Notes: a model not told the origin generated them from the sequence alone. A stretch of DNA of 64,000 nucleotides from Anopheles merus (GCF_017562075.2 NC_054083.1:21325428-21389427), one strand, 5' to 3'; numbered from the stretch's first letter, positions 35,124 through 48,512 are shown. Made by a program: numbers and translations.

Positions 35124-38100
35124 AGTTTGCAGAATAGGAAAATAACTCTGGTGGAAATGGTACAAAGTGGATTTTTATGTAATATTTGTTGCTACATATC
35201 ACGAGCAAAAGGAATTTCAGGCATGTTTTCAGAAATTCCAGTGGGGTTGCAACATTGTATCGTTCGAAATGTATTGTTTTTAGATTAATTTATGCTTTGA
35301 TGGGCTTTTAGGAAGCAACACAGTCTTTAAAAAATCAACTATTTATCAGGTAAGCTAGACAGATAGGCGTGTAAAATGGGCCAGTAACAAATGCCACAGC
35401 TTGACTTACATTGCTACCAGATGGCGCTTTTGATATAGGATAGGGGTTTCTTAGTACCAAACACTGAACACACGAGAAGAATCTAATTTTCTGCTGATTT
35501 ATGCTGAAGAAACTACTAAAATGCTTCTAGATGATCACAACATTTAGCTTGGAACACTTGCGTCCTTTGTTATAAAATAAAAAAAATATTTAATTTGAAT
35601 GTCGACTATATCGACTTTGACAACTATGACGCTTGGATGGCTTACTTTTTGTATGTTTTTGATACTGCAAATATTAAGAGTTGGTAAATGAATTAGGAAA
35701 TCAGCCTTGACACGAGAAGAACCCAGAACTCTTAAATTCCCCTAATTTCAATTCCCCTAAAACCTCAAGTATTTTCGATTAATTCTATAGAAAAACACCA
35801 AAGGTTAATATTGCATTGCAAAAATCCCCCTTCGATAGCGCCGATGATTGATGTGACTGTGACTTAGTAAACAACATTCTCATCCACCACCGAAGCCGGC
35901 ACAAGGCCATAAACCTTCCCCATTCGTCACGGAGCGCATGCAGCCGCTTGAAGCAACCGCCTCGAGTCGCATCTTCCTCCAGCTTTGCAAATTAAAACGC
36001 ACCACTGCACGCAAAATGCCAAACGCCGCGTGAGATTCGCAACGGTGCGAGCAGCCACTTTCTTGTTCACACTTTGAGCTGCTCTTAAGCTCTTTCGCGT
36101 AAGCTTCCCCACTTTATCCAAAACCCCGAAGAGATGGAAAGGAACAGGAGTGGAGGGAGGGGGCAAACTTAAAAGCGTCACCAAACCCCATTACCGAATA
36201 GGCTCGGTCCTCGGCTGCCCCAGCCGGCAATGCGTCACCTTGCGTAATAAGAATAGCGCGCAAGCGCAAACAAATCAACCGTCGCGCACCGTCGGCAACC
36301 AACAGCAGGAAGGTGGAAAGCAAACGCACCCTGGATTGCTGTGATGTGTGTGTGTGCGTTTTTTTAGGTTCGGTTAAATGGCTAAGCTGAGTGTCTGGTA
36401 GAGACGAAAAGCACCTGACACACCGGGCTGCTCGATGGTGTGTGCGCCTGCGTCCGCGCGATCGGGTAATTAAATAGACCACTCGTAATAGTTACCATCG
36501 CGAAAGGGTTTTTTCTGTGCTGTGCTGGGACATACCGCACGCAAGGATGGCCAGCAATTATTTATAACTCATAATAACGGCTCGCACGGAAAAGAGGGGC
36601 AGGAGTACAGACACATACACACCGTCCAGCAAACATGCTTTGAAGAGGCTCCAACCACCGTGGTAAAGTGTATTCAAATAAATGTCGATTGTAGCATTAC
36701 TTAACCTTTAGCAACAAAAAAAACAAGCTTGACTGGAAACAGCTTTGTGGAGAGCAGCACCACATCACCACCGTTTGTGTGTGTGTGTGATGGCATCGGT
36801 CGACATCTTTTGGAGTTGGGTTTCGGGCAGGCGGTGGTTCACTAACCCCACCTATCACCCATGTCGGCGGGTGCCACAATGCGTCGTAATGGCATAATTA
36901 AGATGCAAATGCTGTCACGCGGGGCCTGTTGGTGTTCTTGATTCGCTTCGCTTCGCGGGCGATGGTGTGCGGCGTTTGGTGCGGTTATGTTCGACCGATG
37001 CTACAGGAGATTACTTTACCGAAACAGAATGTCGACGGCTTACCGCGGGGTTCGGCATTTGCGTCCGGTGTGGATGATGGACGGACCCTGCACTTTGTCG
37101 GCGCACTTTGCTTATTAACTCGTACGAATGGATCGTTTCTGTACTTCAATCCCACCCGAAAAGGTTAAGGAGGAAGCGTACCGCATGTTGAGCACAATTT
37201 TAGGTCAATTATGGGTTGTTTGAAACGCGTTTGACTTGGAGAAGCCACGTGTTTTGGGTACAAATTCACACAGATGGCGCTGTTTCGTGTGCTCTTACAC
37301 AAGCCACACGTTCAATTTGTGTAGCTTTCCTAGAATTCATCCAATCAGCACACTTCATTCTACATCCACGTTCTTCTGCACTATTGCCACAACCAATTTG
37401 AACCGCTTTTAAACGCACACAGTGGGGTTAAGCGACGAACCCCTCGAAACGGTCGCGCAGTTGGTAAACACACAGTTTTTCGGTCATATTACATCGAAAA
37501 TGCTTTCGTTTCGGCCAACGAACGACGTATTTCGACTAATTATTTTTGGACTATCGGACCCACGGCTCGTTCGTGCTGGGTGCAATTAATCCCGCGGCCT
37601 TGACGTAGCTGCAAAAATGCTCCATTCACCTGTCGGTTGCTGTGGTGTTTCTCGTGTAGCTAAAACACAAATCTAAAACGTTATCCATTTCGGAAGAAAC
37701 GGCATACCGACGGTCGAACGCAATAGAATGCAAGTGCCGTGAACTGTTTCCCATTGTGTCTGTGTGTGTGTGTTTGTGTTTGTGTGGCGGTTGGGGTTGC
37801 AAAACATACGTACATATGGGCCCCCTTTACGGCACGGCTTTTGGTGGTGCTATCGTGGGTTCTTGTCAAGGCACGCTGAACCTGTTCTGAATGCCACACT
37901 TGTTCTTGAGTGGCAGGTAAGGTAGGGTTATGCCTAGCACAAGATCTCTCGTGGCTGTGCGTGCCGTTACTGTAGCGCTGCATGGCATGGGGTTTCTCGT
38001 TGCGCGCTTGCATGCCATATGTGCGATAGCGATCTGTAACCGCTTTTTCGCTCAATGCGTGCCGACTACACCGACCAGCAGAGCGGCTGATTTCAGCGGC

Positions 38101-41100
38101 TCCAGCAAAGCAAGGGGTATCAGAGCGAGATAAAGATCATTACTGCGTGTGTGTGTATGTGTGTGGAAAGAATAAATGAGGTTAGCGACACCAGGCGAGT
38201 TCGCACGAAAGCGTTCTTAGTTGCGTTGCGGTAGTGCACGTTGCGCGTTGGGTAAACGCACCAAACCTTAATCCCACGGCACGGTTACGATACAGTAGGC
38301 GTTGTTGAGATGTTGGAGTGTGTCTGGCTTGTTAAATGTCAAACCCGCCCACTGCTTGCGTGCACTGTACGGTGGAGTACAGCTTTGTACCTCAAGCATT
38401 ATCCGGCAGAGGGCGCCCCGTGGCGGTCCGTAACTGATAGTCGCTTGCGTGCCTAACGAATGGTGTCGATGACACACTTGCCTTATGCCATCGTGTTATC
38501 TGAGCTGACCGCCCACCGAAGCCGTGCGCATATCGGTCGTTTGCATTAACCTTAACCTATAAAAAGCGGCTTACGACACCGAAAGCCTTCCGAAAAAGGG
38601 TTAACCGATGCGCAAACGTATACTAACGTTCCCCGTAACGAGATGGGTGCCCTTTTGTTTTGGGCGGTCTCGTTGGGCGGGACTCGAAAATATTTCCAAA
38701 CAATCAACCCTGCCTAACGGGTTGTACAGGTTATTCATTAACTAATCACGAACGAGGAGGATTCACCAGTTTCGTGCCACACGAACTATTGCAACATAAA
38801 ACCTCGCCAGTCTCCGCTTTCTTCCCTCTTTACGATGCCGAAATGGATGGGCACGTGCCACGAACGGCCTAATCATCGGCCCGTGTTTAACGTGCTGTTG
38901 CCCAGGTGGCACCTTTTATGGTGAACGAAACCGGCCATCGGCCACTTTGGTCGTTGCGTCGTTAGTAGCATAGTATGCTGCTACCTGCAACCGTACCAAC
39001 GTCGTCATTTGCATTTGGTGACAGGTTTCGTTACTTTGTTGCACAGCAATGGCCAATGAATACGGTTGGCCGGAAGCCCGGAACGAAATGGTGACCTCAG
39101 CGAGGAAGTGGCTTGCCCCCGTGGAGGGTGTATTGCGTTCGAGACCGCCCAGAAACAGGTAAAAGGTCCCGGTTGTGGTGTCATAGTATCACGCTTACGT
39201 TGCAGTCGAAAAGGGCCTTAGGATGATCTTGAACTTGATCTTGAACTTTGTGCTCGACATTATGTCTTTGCAAATAAAGAAGGAAGGGTAAGTTTTGATT
39301 GTTTTTGTACGCTTTGTTGCTACTTATTTTGAGAGGTTTTGTTTGATTGTGTTTTTTTTTAAATATTGCTTTCTTCTAAATTTGATTTCCAGCAGTAAAA
39401 AATGACTCATTATTTAAATTAGTTGACTTATTTGACTTCTATTAAGTTTTTTGAATGTTTCTTTATTTTATCATGATTTTGATTAAATATTGTAATTATT
39501 TGATTCGAACTATTGCTACGTAACTTAGCTTTGCACGTAATATGTTTCCACTATTCTTCATTTAGAGCCTTATTTTTACAAATGAAAAGCATAAGCTAAT
39601 TATCCATTCCGATCTGCATACAATCAACACGTTCAAAACTTTGAATTAAACCGTCAAAACATAATCCGGACAAACGAACGATGATTTCATGCACTTTTGC
39701 CCACGCAATCTGCTTTCGTTCCAGCTGCTTGCGATGCAAATCGGTCTGTCTGTTTGTGCGTTTGTGTGCATGTGCTGGTAATGTGAATGATTTAATTTTC
39801 ATGCCCGCTCCAGCTCTACCCATGGATGACTCAACCACGGACGCACACACTATTACACTGAAAAGCTTTTGTCCCGATGGGTGAAATTTAAAGCAAAAGA
39901 CCCTTCCCGCTACCGATCGACGCCCGATGAATGTTGAACGAGCGGAACCGTAACCAAAAAAAAAAAAAAAAACGACCGTTATTGAAAATGGCAATCGATC
40001 AAAAGCGACGAAGCGGAAGTACTACGCGGCACAGGAACCAGCGCAAGAGAAGGGCGTCCCGGTGGCGCGTAGCAATCGATGACACCTTCAAGCAAGCTAA
40101 AACGGTTCCCTCGCCCCTCCTGTCGATCACGGCGCTTGCATTTTTGAACTAATTTCTCTCGATTTATTACACAAAACTCATTGCCGATTCTGGCTAGCCG
40201 GCCGAGGGCGCACCATTCCGGAATAGATAATGAACCGTTCGTGCTTTGGTATGGATTTAAAAAGTTGATAAAAAAAATGACACTTTCGTCACGCACAATT
40301 ATTCAAAATTGAGGTTAACTGCGATCGGCTGTGGGAGCTCAGAAGGAGGAGCGCTTTTTCTAGCGCTTAGATAATGTTTTCACACGGGTTAGGTAATCCC
40401 CGACGTTCGAGAGAAGGTTTGCATTTTTTTGGGGTAAATTTTTTGTTTGTTTTGTTTTCGGTTTTGGAAATTTGTCGGCACTTCTTTCGAACCTTTGCCG
40501 GTGGGATATTAATTGAGTTAACATTCTTTACCGATTGCATGGTCGGTGCATTATCAAGCTGGGATGGTCGATGGGAAGGTGGACAGAAGTTGTGAGACGG
40601 ATGTTTCATGAAAAAAAATGAACAAAACCGACTAAAATATATAACTCACAATGCATATCTAAGGCAAATTGTTTGCTTAAGAGAATCTAAATGAGTGTGT
40701 TTAGGGGCCAATATTTGTCCAAATTGCTCTAATCAATATTGTTCCTCTATCACTGAGCATTATACGGTTGATGGTAATTATTTTGAAATGAAATTTATCC
40801 CTCTAAACGGTACGGCCAACATGAATTACGTAAAGAAAGATTAAACAAACCCATCCATAATCGCAAGACCTTCCACCATGATCATGAAATGGCAATCGTG
40901 CAACGAAATAAGAAGACACCCCGCGTAGACGTTACGAAACAGCAGTTCAACAACCCAAACCCGACCCGCTTGCAACCGGCATCGAGAGTACAGATTCTTA
41001 AACAGCTGAAAACCCTCCCACCAACAACAACCTCATCATCATCATCATCGTCACTAATTAACCCGTTGCAAACGTTGGCCCAGCCTCTCGTGGCCAGATA

Positions 41101-42278
41101 GAAAGCTTCCACCTGGCATAAGAGCATACCGTTCCGATAATAATTCCCGCACCGCCAAACAAACGCTGTGCTGTACTGCACAATGTATACTACACCGTGG
41201 CATGCAAAACTGTGGCTCTGGCGGAACAAGCGGCGTCTGACCGGACAGAAGAAAGGCATAGCGAGGAAATTTCACCTTTTCTTTTCTTTCACCATCGATC
41301 GGTGTCGGCGTCGAGCGTCAGAGAGAAAACTCTATGTCGTTTTGCGCAAAGTTTTGCGTTGCACTGCACCGTGTCCGATATGTAGTCGTCATTGCGTTTT
41401 TAATACCGTTCGCACACAGTGTGCATTTTGTTTTGGCAACGCGATTACGTACACGTTTGGCAAACGGATTTAACAAAAAAGTACAAAATAATGGACATGG
41501 AAAAGGGAAGAAAAATCTGCGGAAAAAGGGTATCGAAAAACGCGAGATCAACCAGCCCGTACGGAAGTTGGGTTCGTTGTTCCAGTGCAACAACGACGAT
41601 CATTTCCGGCGATATGCAGCCCACCTGACCGAGAGTGGAAGTGACCATTTCTGTACACCATTACCGGGCAAATAGTCATGGGGATGCAGATTTTCCTTGT
41701 GTTGGCTCGGAGATAACGCGTGTCGACGGACGGACGATTTTAACGCGTGTCGACGGGGGAGGATAATTTTACACCAGCCACGATCACTCCCACCAAACCT
41801 CGTACTTTGAGGGGAGAGGGATTTTGTTTCGTAACGTGCCACACTTCATCTTGAACGGTTCAATTGTCTACTGCCATACGCATACTGTAGTCGTAGGTAA
41901 TTGACAGCTTTTGAGCGATTTTTTGCACGCAGTATGTACCGAAGGTTGAAATAATAGCAACAAATTGAATAGATGTTTCGAAATGATTATGTTGATAATG
42001 GTGAGAGATAATGTGTGCTATGAAAAATGGAAACAGTGCATATTTGTTGGAGAGCCAGGTGGAGAGCAATAGTGGGTGTTGTTTTATAATTGATGAATTG
42101 GATAAGCTATTTAATGCTTGGGGATTATTGAGGCAAAAACTCTAAATTTTGTTACGAATGTCTACGCCGAAATTCACAATAAGAAAAAATAGACATGTTG
42201 CTGAGAACGGGTTTATTGATACATATAATAGCGGAATCAGCTGCTGCTTCGAAGTAAGAACTATACTGGTTAGAAGAT

Positions 42279-42571
42279 CAGGATAATAGTGATGGGAAAA
42301 ATCCTATTTCAATTCAAGAACTGATTCTCATTCGGGAGCTAATTCCAATTCTGGAGTCAATTCTGATTCTGTAACAGGAACAAATTGCGATTCGCAGGTC
42401 CATTCCGATTCCGGAGCAGATTCTGATTCCGGAACCTACTCCGAATCCGGAATTGATTCCGTATTCAATTTCGGAACAGGCTCCGGAATCGGAATCGGCT
42501 CCGGTATTTATTCCAAACACGGAATCGGAATCGGGTAGGTCCGATTCCGTGCTCCCACGACTACAGGATAA
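42279..42571. mobile_element. 277-bp hAT-type MITE built of GGAATC repeats
   Basis: The element 42287-42563 is flanked by identical 8-bp repeats CAGGATAA (42279-42286 and 42564-42571). Its ends are TAGTGATGGGA at the left and TCCCACGACTA at the right, the same TAGTGNTGGG type as the element at 3002. Almost the whole body consists of diverged GATTCCGGAATC hexamer/dodecamer repeats in both orientations. It is non-coding and depends on an external transposase. Confidence 0.8.
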
Positions 42572-42639
42572 GTTCGTGATGCGTTCCATGACTGAGACAA
42601 ATCCACGAACAAATTTTGGGGTAAAATTTAATCGGTATG

Positions 42640-43230
42640 GGTTCGGGATCGGTGCCAGGAATGGTATTGATTCAGGATCAGTTTCAGAAACGGCATTGGA
42701 ACGGAATGGACTTGGGATCAGTTTTAGAACTAGTACGGGATGGAATTCAACTCCAGTACCGGTATACGATCAGAATTAATTCCAGCAACGGTATTAATCT
42801 TTAATCAGTAGTTTTAGTACCGATGTTGGTTAGGCATCAGTTCCACGACCGTTACTAGTTGGGGATTAGTTTTAGGAACGGTATTCCTATAGGATTACTA
42901 CCAGCATCAGTACGGGTTCGGGATCAGTTCCAGAAACGGTATTGGATCGCAATGGGCTTGGGATCAGTTTTAGGACCAGTATGGGATATAATTCAGTTCC
43001 AGTGTTGGTATACGATCAGAATCAATTCCAGGATCGGTATTAATCTTGGATCACCAGTACTGGTGTAGGATCAGTTTTAGGACCAATGTTGGATCGGGAT
43101 CTGTTCCAGGAACAATTCGAATTCGGAGTCAGTCTCAGTTCCGTTGTTGGTTCAGGAGACCAAGATCAATATCATTATCAGTTCCAGAACAATCAACACA
43201 TCAATTAAGCGTTTGGCATTAGTTCCTGAA
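42640..43230. repeat. Decayed 28-bp minisatellite with about 245-bp higher-order repeat
   Basis: A unit like GGGATCAGTTCCAGGAACGG followed by TATTGGTT recurs with strong divergence. A larger block is duplicated: the stretch around TGGACTTGGGATCAGTTTTA (about 42703) recurs about 245 bp later as TGGGCTTGGGATCAGTTTTA (about 42948), with matching downstream TATACGATCAGAAT and GGTATTAATC. A related array lies at 50420-50890. Confidence 0.7.
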
Positions 43231-43691
43231 CTGGCACCAGTTTGGGAGTCGCTTCTTTTGGCGTACATCTTGGAGTTAAGGGGTGCTTTACGTTGCGTAG
43301 GTTTTTAACCGGGCCAAACTAACTAGTCTAAATGAAATGTGCTTCAAAATAATTAAAGATTTTACTGCTCATTCTTCACATTCGCATTTATAAGTCTGCT
43401 TTACGGCGGAACTTGTTGGCAAATTGGCTTTTTCCGCGTTGAATTTAATCCTCAAGTTATTTTTATACCAGCAATTTCAAATAGACCTCTGATTGTTATG
43501 CTTTTCATCGATATTGAATGTATGTCCGCGTAACACAAAATGATAGTTAAAAGATCAATCAATATGGTGGTAGCGATTATTTGGCTCCGAAGAATAATTT
43601 CCTAATTACAAAATTACCCGATTAAGCATGAATTTTCCAACCGTCTAATAATTGACATTGAATCATTTTCAAATTTCCTTTCCCATTCTAG

Positions 43692-46276
43692 GCCGTCGAA
43701 CAAGGCGACGATGCAGTGACGAAGGCTCCTCTAACCGGCATACCGCAGGTCGACTATGTCTGGGATCCAAATTTGCCTCGAGAGCTGCGAGGGTAAGTCA
43801 CGGCCGGGTAGTGCGTCGCTCACGAAAACCTATGCCCCCTTCCATATTAATCTCGTATGCCCTTTTCCGCTACCGCTAGATTCAATTTGTCCAATTATCC
43901 CTTCCTGGACTCGGTACCGTCTGAGGAGGACATCGAGTTCACGTGCGATCCGAAACTGCACGATGGATTCTACGCCTCGATCAAGTACAACTGTCAGGTA
44001 AGTCGATGGCCATTCGCCACTTGTTTTTTTCTCGTGGAGTTAATTGTTTTTTCGATTTTTCGGTGGACCTTATTCCTACAGCTGTACCATCACTGCATTC
44101 ACGGCATTCGGTACGACTTCCTGTGCGCCAACTATACGGCCTTCGATCAGAAGACCTTCATCTGCCATTTCGCGTCGGAGGTGGACTGCAAGAACTCGCC
44201 CAAATACTGGTTCCGGTAAGTGTAATCTGTTTGGAATTTAAAATGAAATTGTTCTAAACGATTGGGTGTTTTTGTGATGTTTTCAGTAACGAGCCACTGT
44301 ATAAGGCGACCACCACGACCACGATCAAACCACCACCGACAACGTCAACTACGGCCGCTCCCACGACGGTTCCATCGCGACCGAAACCGTTGCGCAAACC
44401 GGTGCGTAGAAGGCGCCCGCAGGTCGACTACTATTACTACGACGAGGACTACGAGGAGGACTACTACGAGGAGCGCAACCGGCGCCGCAAGAACCGTCCG
44501 CGCAATCGCCGCCCACTGTACGACGACTACGAGGAGGACGAGCGGTTCGATCGGGTGCGCTACCGCGAGCGGGAACGTGACCGTGTCGAGGAGGACGATG
44601 ACTATGTGGAGGATCGGCGCCCGTACCGCATGAAGACACGCCCGCGCAATGGTGGAGATCGACGACCGGTGGTGGACGATGATCGCCGGTACTATGACGA
44701 TCGCCGACGGGACCGTGATCGACGCCCGGTCGCGGATGAGCGTCCCATGCGGCGTCCCATGCCGTTGGATGAGGTGGAAGAGAAACGGCCGGTGGCGACG
44801 GTGAACGAACGAAGGCGGCCATCCCGACCGACGGTCGACAGTCGCCGGCAGGCGGTAGGCGAGGATCGTCGCTCGTTCGCAGGCGATGCGGAAAGCCGCC
44901 GTGGTTCGGTGGTGGAGGAGAGAAAACCAGCGGCCAAGCGGCCGGCCTACGACGATCGGCGCTATCAGGACGAGGTCGACGAGGAGGAGGACGATGACTA
45001 TGATGCACGCGGATCGTACGGTGGTGGTGGTGGACGTCGTGCCGCGGACAAAGGGCGCCAGCAGAACGACGTGGTGACGGTGAAACCGTCCGGCTCGAGC
45101 ATTTACGACCGTCCCCGGGCAGCGCCGCGCATCAATCGGCCGGTGCCGCTGAACGAGAAGAGCAAGTACGCGTACGTCAATCCGGATGCGGCGGGCGGGA
45201 AGCAGGGTGCGAAGGGCTCAACGACGGCAGCGCCCGAGCCGGAGTATTACGACGAGTACGAGGAGGTACCGGCCAGGCGTGACGATAAGCGCAAGGAGGC
45301 GGACGGGAAGCCGCCCCGTCCGAGCGCTTCGTCCGATGTGGTGTACTACGACGATGTGATCGTGGCGAAGGAAGATTTGCCCCTGCGTACGGCACCGGGC
45401 AGCGTGCGCAAGCCGGAGCAGAGCGAGCGCGTCAACGGCAGGGACAATTCCGAGCTCGCCAAGGGTGGGTCGCGTGGTGGCATAAAGCACCAGCAGCAGT
45501 CAGCGCCAGCGCCTTCCAAACCGAACCGCAACGTGCTGCCGGAACGAGTGGAGGAGGAGGAAGATGCCGAGTACGATGTGCCCGCGCCACGCCCATCTGT
45601 GATTGCCCGACCGCAGGCCGCTCTGTACAGCAACTTCAAGTCGAAAAAGTCCCAGCAGCGGGAGCCACCGGCGACGGAGAGCGCGAGCACTGCACGGGCA
45701 CCGGTGCGCTCTACCAAGCGGCCGTTTCTTCCGAGCCGCGGCGGCAACCCGTACCTGGCCCGCGGTCTACAGCCGGTAGGTGTAGCGAAGCAGCCGGCCG
45801 GCGGCAAGTCGTCCGAGCCGGAAAAGCCGGCCCCGTTCCGCATCGACATTGACGGTGCCACCACACCGCAGGCAGTGTCCGGCAAGCAGCGCAATCAGCA
45901 GCAAGCGCCACCGGTACCACCATCGCAGGCACCACCACAGCAGCAGCAGCAGCAGCAGGAGGTGGTGAACGTGAAAACGCTCGACCAGCTGTACGACGAC
46001 GAGTACGATGTGACGCTGAACGATGCGCTCAACCCGACGCTCAAGCCGCTGACGCGCAGTGCGCCGCAGAACTTCTTCCGCAACCGGTACGTCCACCAGC
46101 CGGACAGCGAGTTTGTGCCGTTCGAGCCGGCGTACGCACCGTCCGAGTTCCGGCGGACGGCGATCCGACCGCCGGCGCCATTGCTGTACCACGGCAGCCC
46201 GGTAGCCATTGAGGCGGGCTCGGCCGCCACCTCCCAGCGTCGCGGTGCGCACGTGTTCGGCACGTACGAGTACTGA
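43692..46276 (+). CDS. Secreted protein with one chitin-binding peritrophin-A (CBM14) domain, exons 3-6
   Basis: With exons 1-2 this gives an 844-residue secreted protein. Exons are 43692-43792, 43880-43997, 44082-44215 and 44287-46276, all GT-AG with matching phases. The CBM14 domain occupies about residues 106-165, with six cysteines at about 108, 124, 130, 140, 153 and 161 (spacings 15-5-9-12-7), which form three disulphides and bind chitin. Family features include YHHC, GIRYDFLC, FDQKTFIC and a WDPNLP-type lead-in. The remaining 670 residues are low-complexity: a Thr/Pro linker, then Tyr-, Asp/Glu- and Arg-rich repeats (VDYYYYDEDYEEDY), Pro/Gln-rich stretches and a C-terminal GTYEY. This layout fits the CPAP1 (one-domain cuticular peritrophin-like) proteins of insects; the exact orthologue is not assigned. 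It probably acts in cuticle or another chitinous matrix. Confidence 0.9.
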
Positions 46277-47200
46277 GCTGGAGCCGTTAACTATTGGTTT
46301 CCCTTTTTCCCCCTCTCCTTTTCCCATCCCTTCCTCGCCAAAACAAAATGCTGAAAAAGATCTAATTTATTTTTTGAAACCCAACGAACTTCCCATCCTT
46401 CCTGTCCCAACCTAACCCGAATCAGACGCGGTGGCAACGTGCTGAGGGAGCTGAGAGAGAGAGAGAGAGAGTGAAAGAAGAGAACTTCACATAAACAAAT
46501 CCGTCCACTGCTGCTATCGCGTCCACTAGCGATGTGTGAAATATTCTCTTTAATATTTTTTGTTTTTGTAAATACTGTAGAACCGTGGCATGCAATAAAC
46601 GAGCAATATGGAAATACTCAAAAATATGTAAAGGTGATAAGCGATCGTAACATATCGTCGGAAGAGCTTCCGCCCTGCAGGTGGAAAGTGTGGCTACAAT
46701 GCTGGCAAACAAACAACAATCAAACGAACCGAGGCATTGTAAATCGCGTAGAGAGCAAAGGGGGAAAATGTAGGAAGAAAGTAATTAAAAGTAATAGTTG
46801 CTAAGCAAAACGATCATGAAGATGATGATGATGATGATAATGATGATGATGTATTGTTAAACAGAGTTGTAGAAAACAGAAAAACCCCATCTTGGAAGTA
46901 ATAGTACTAAAGGTAGTAATGCGCAGTAGATGGATCGAAATTTAATATGCAAAAATGCAAGTGAGTTAAACGGAAAGGGCGTGAGATGCTAGCATTATAT
47001 TTGAGATACTGTTTTCTTCTTTAACTTCCCCCTGTAACATGTATGAATGTATGTATGATATGTACTAGTACACACAGTGGCAACACCCATTACGATAGGG
47101 CAAGCAACGAATATTAAAAAAAAATCAAAACAAAACAGAAAAGCATACATAGCATCGATAACGGAACGTTTGACAGAGGATGATGAAGAAAATAAAATTT
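46277..47200 (+). other. 3'UTR of the chitin-binding gene
   Basis: Follows the TGA at 46274-46276. AATAAA at 46594-46599 and a second at 47191-47196 are candidate poly(A) signals. A (GA)n run at 46451-46472 and a (GAT)n run at 46819-46852 lie between. Use of both signals is inference. Confidence 0.5.
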
Positions 47201-47693
47201 TCTTTTATAAAAAAAACAACTTTGTGTTTATTTAGATTTCTGTAGAAGAATAAATCAAAGCACAAAAACGAACGAAAACGAAGTGTTAACTTACCCGTTA
47301 ACATGTTGAGCGCTAGACCAGTTATGTAAACCGGCTTTCCCAGGGGTTTTGTGATGTTTTCCAAAATTTTGTGTTGTTTTTTTTCACGATTCATGGACTG
47401 TTTTCTACTATATTTTAATATTATATTTTAAAAAAAGTTGTGCAAATTTAATTATACAGTAGGAATTGCTGCCAGCCACTATACCGCTGTACCAATACAG
47501 CTCGTAATGGCAGTTTTTACTGTGCTTCTAGAGGTATGTGTGCGGTGCGGTGAGGTGCGGTGCAGAACACGATCGAAAGATCGTTCTAGCAAGACAGGAT
47601 CGTTGACAGTCCGGACAGAACAGATCACTTTTGAGCGTGTTATTTTCATTTGTTATGATTTATATTTTAATTTGTTAAGGCATTGTTAAGGGT

Positions 47694-48024
47694 ACATTGT
47701 CCGTTCTCGCTAGTGTAATTTCGATTTTCACTGCCACAACTGGCGGCGGCTGACCGAGGCATTTTGCCAAACAATTTGGAGCCGCTTCAGAAAATATGAT
47801 ATTTTTCCATGTTTTTTACTAAATTCGGACGAGAAAAATTTTGTCAAAGGTAGATACACATGTCTGCACGCATTGCATTCTTTTTCGCAAGAAAAAACGG
47901 TGATAAACTACTTAAACTTGAGATTCGGCACGATCATTCCCTCGATGACCAAAAAAAGCTTCCACCAGCTGCCGCCAGATGCGCTAGTGAAAATCGAAAT
48001 TACACTAGCGAGTACGGACAATGT
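47694..48024. mobile_element. 331-bp MITE with about 60-bp inverted repeats
   Basis: The left arm ACATTGTCCGTTCTCGCTAG, continuing TGTAATTTCGATTTTCACT and then a CTGGCGGC motif, is repeated inverted at the right end (CTAGCGAGTACGGACAATGT, ending 48024). The arms match nearly perfectly for 38 bp and recognisably for about 60. The interior is AT-rich and non-coding. Confidence 0.8.
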
Positions 48025-48326
48025 CCCCCGGGCTTTACAAATTAATTTTTTACTTTTTTATGCTTAAAAGCTTTGAATGGTTGGTTTGGAACACGGTTTG
48101 AAATGATTTATGTTATTATAAATCGTGCCTACAACTTTTTTTCCATAAAATTGTTCCAGAATATACTACTTTCAACAATTCACCATTCATTCCTTTTGAG
48201 GACAGTAGCTCATAAATCGCATTAAAACACATAATTATGATCTGATATGTGTTACTTTTGACCATTTCAACATAGGTGTACCATCAATTGTTTTACTGAC
48301 AATTACGGTGTACAGTCGACTTATCA

Positions 48327-48512
48327 ACCACTGACCAGATCTTCACCATGCGGCAGATCTTCGCCAAGATGGCAGAATACAGACACAACACGTACCATTG
48401 ACTTTAAAGCCGCATATGATAGCATAGCCAGGGTAAAACTGGATGACGCTATGAGCTCTTTTGGAATCCCGACCAAATTAATAAGGCTAGTTAGAATGAG
48501 TATGACCAACGT
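48327..48512 (+). pseudogene. Non-LTR retrotransposon reverse-transcriptase fragment, 5' piece
   Basis: The sequence translates with one frame change into a reverse-transcriptase segment: DQIFTMRQIFAKMAEYR, then TIDFKAAYDSIARVKL, FGIPTKLIRLVRMSM and TNV. FKAAYDS is the first catalytic Asp region of LINE polymerases. The upstream part is missing, and the fragment is cut at 48512 by the hAT-like element. It is a dead copy. Confidence 0.75.

Larger units (their letters stand above)
32105..43691 (+). other. 11.6-kb intron of the chitin-binding gene
   Basis: Bounded by donor GTAGGT at 32105 and acceptor ATTCTAG ending 43691, both in phase 0. It holds repeat elements (33793-34467, 42287-42563, the minisatellite at 42640-43230), three AGATGGCGCT motifs, an 18-G tract at 35106-35123 and simple repeats such as (TCA)n near 41030-41052. 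No nested gene is convincing. Confidence 0.7.

Noticed and set aside
41334..41675. 113-residue plus-strand frame with a hydrophobic start
   Set aside because: It lies inside the 11.6-kb intron, has no splice support, and its Lys/Asn-rich second half comes from A-rich sequence.
44349..46327. Long minus-strand open frames (for example 44349-45008, 45767-46327)
   Set aside because: They are antisense to the large GC-rich last exon of the chitin-binding gene; long antisense frames are expected from its codon composition.
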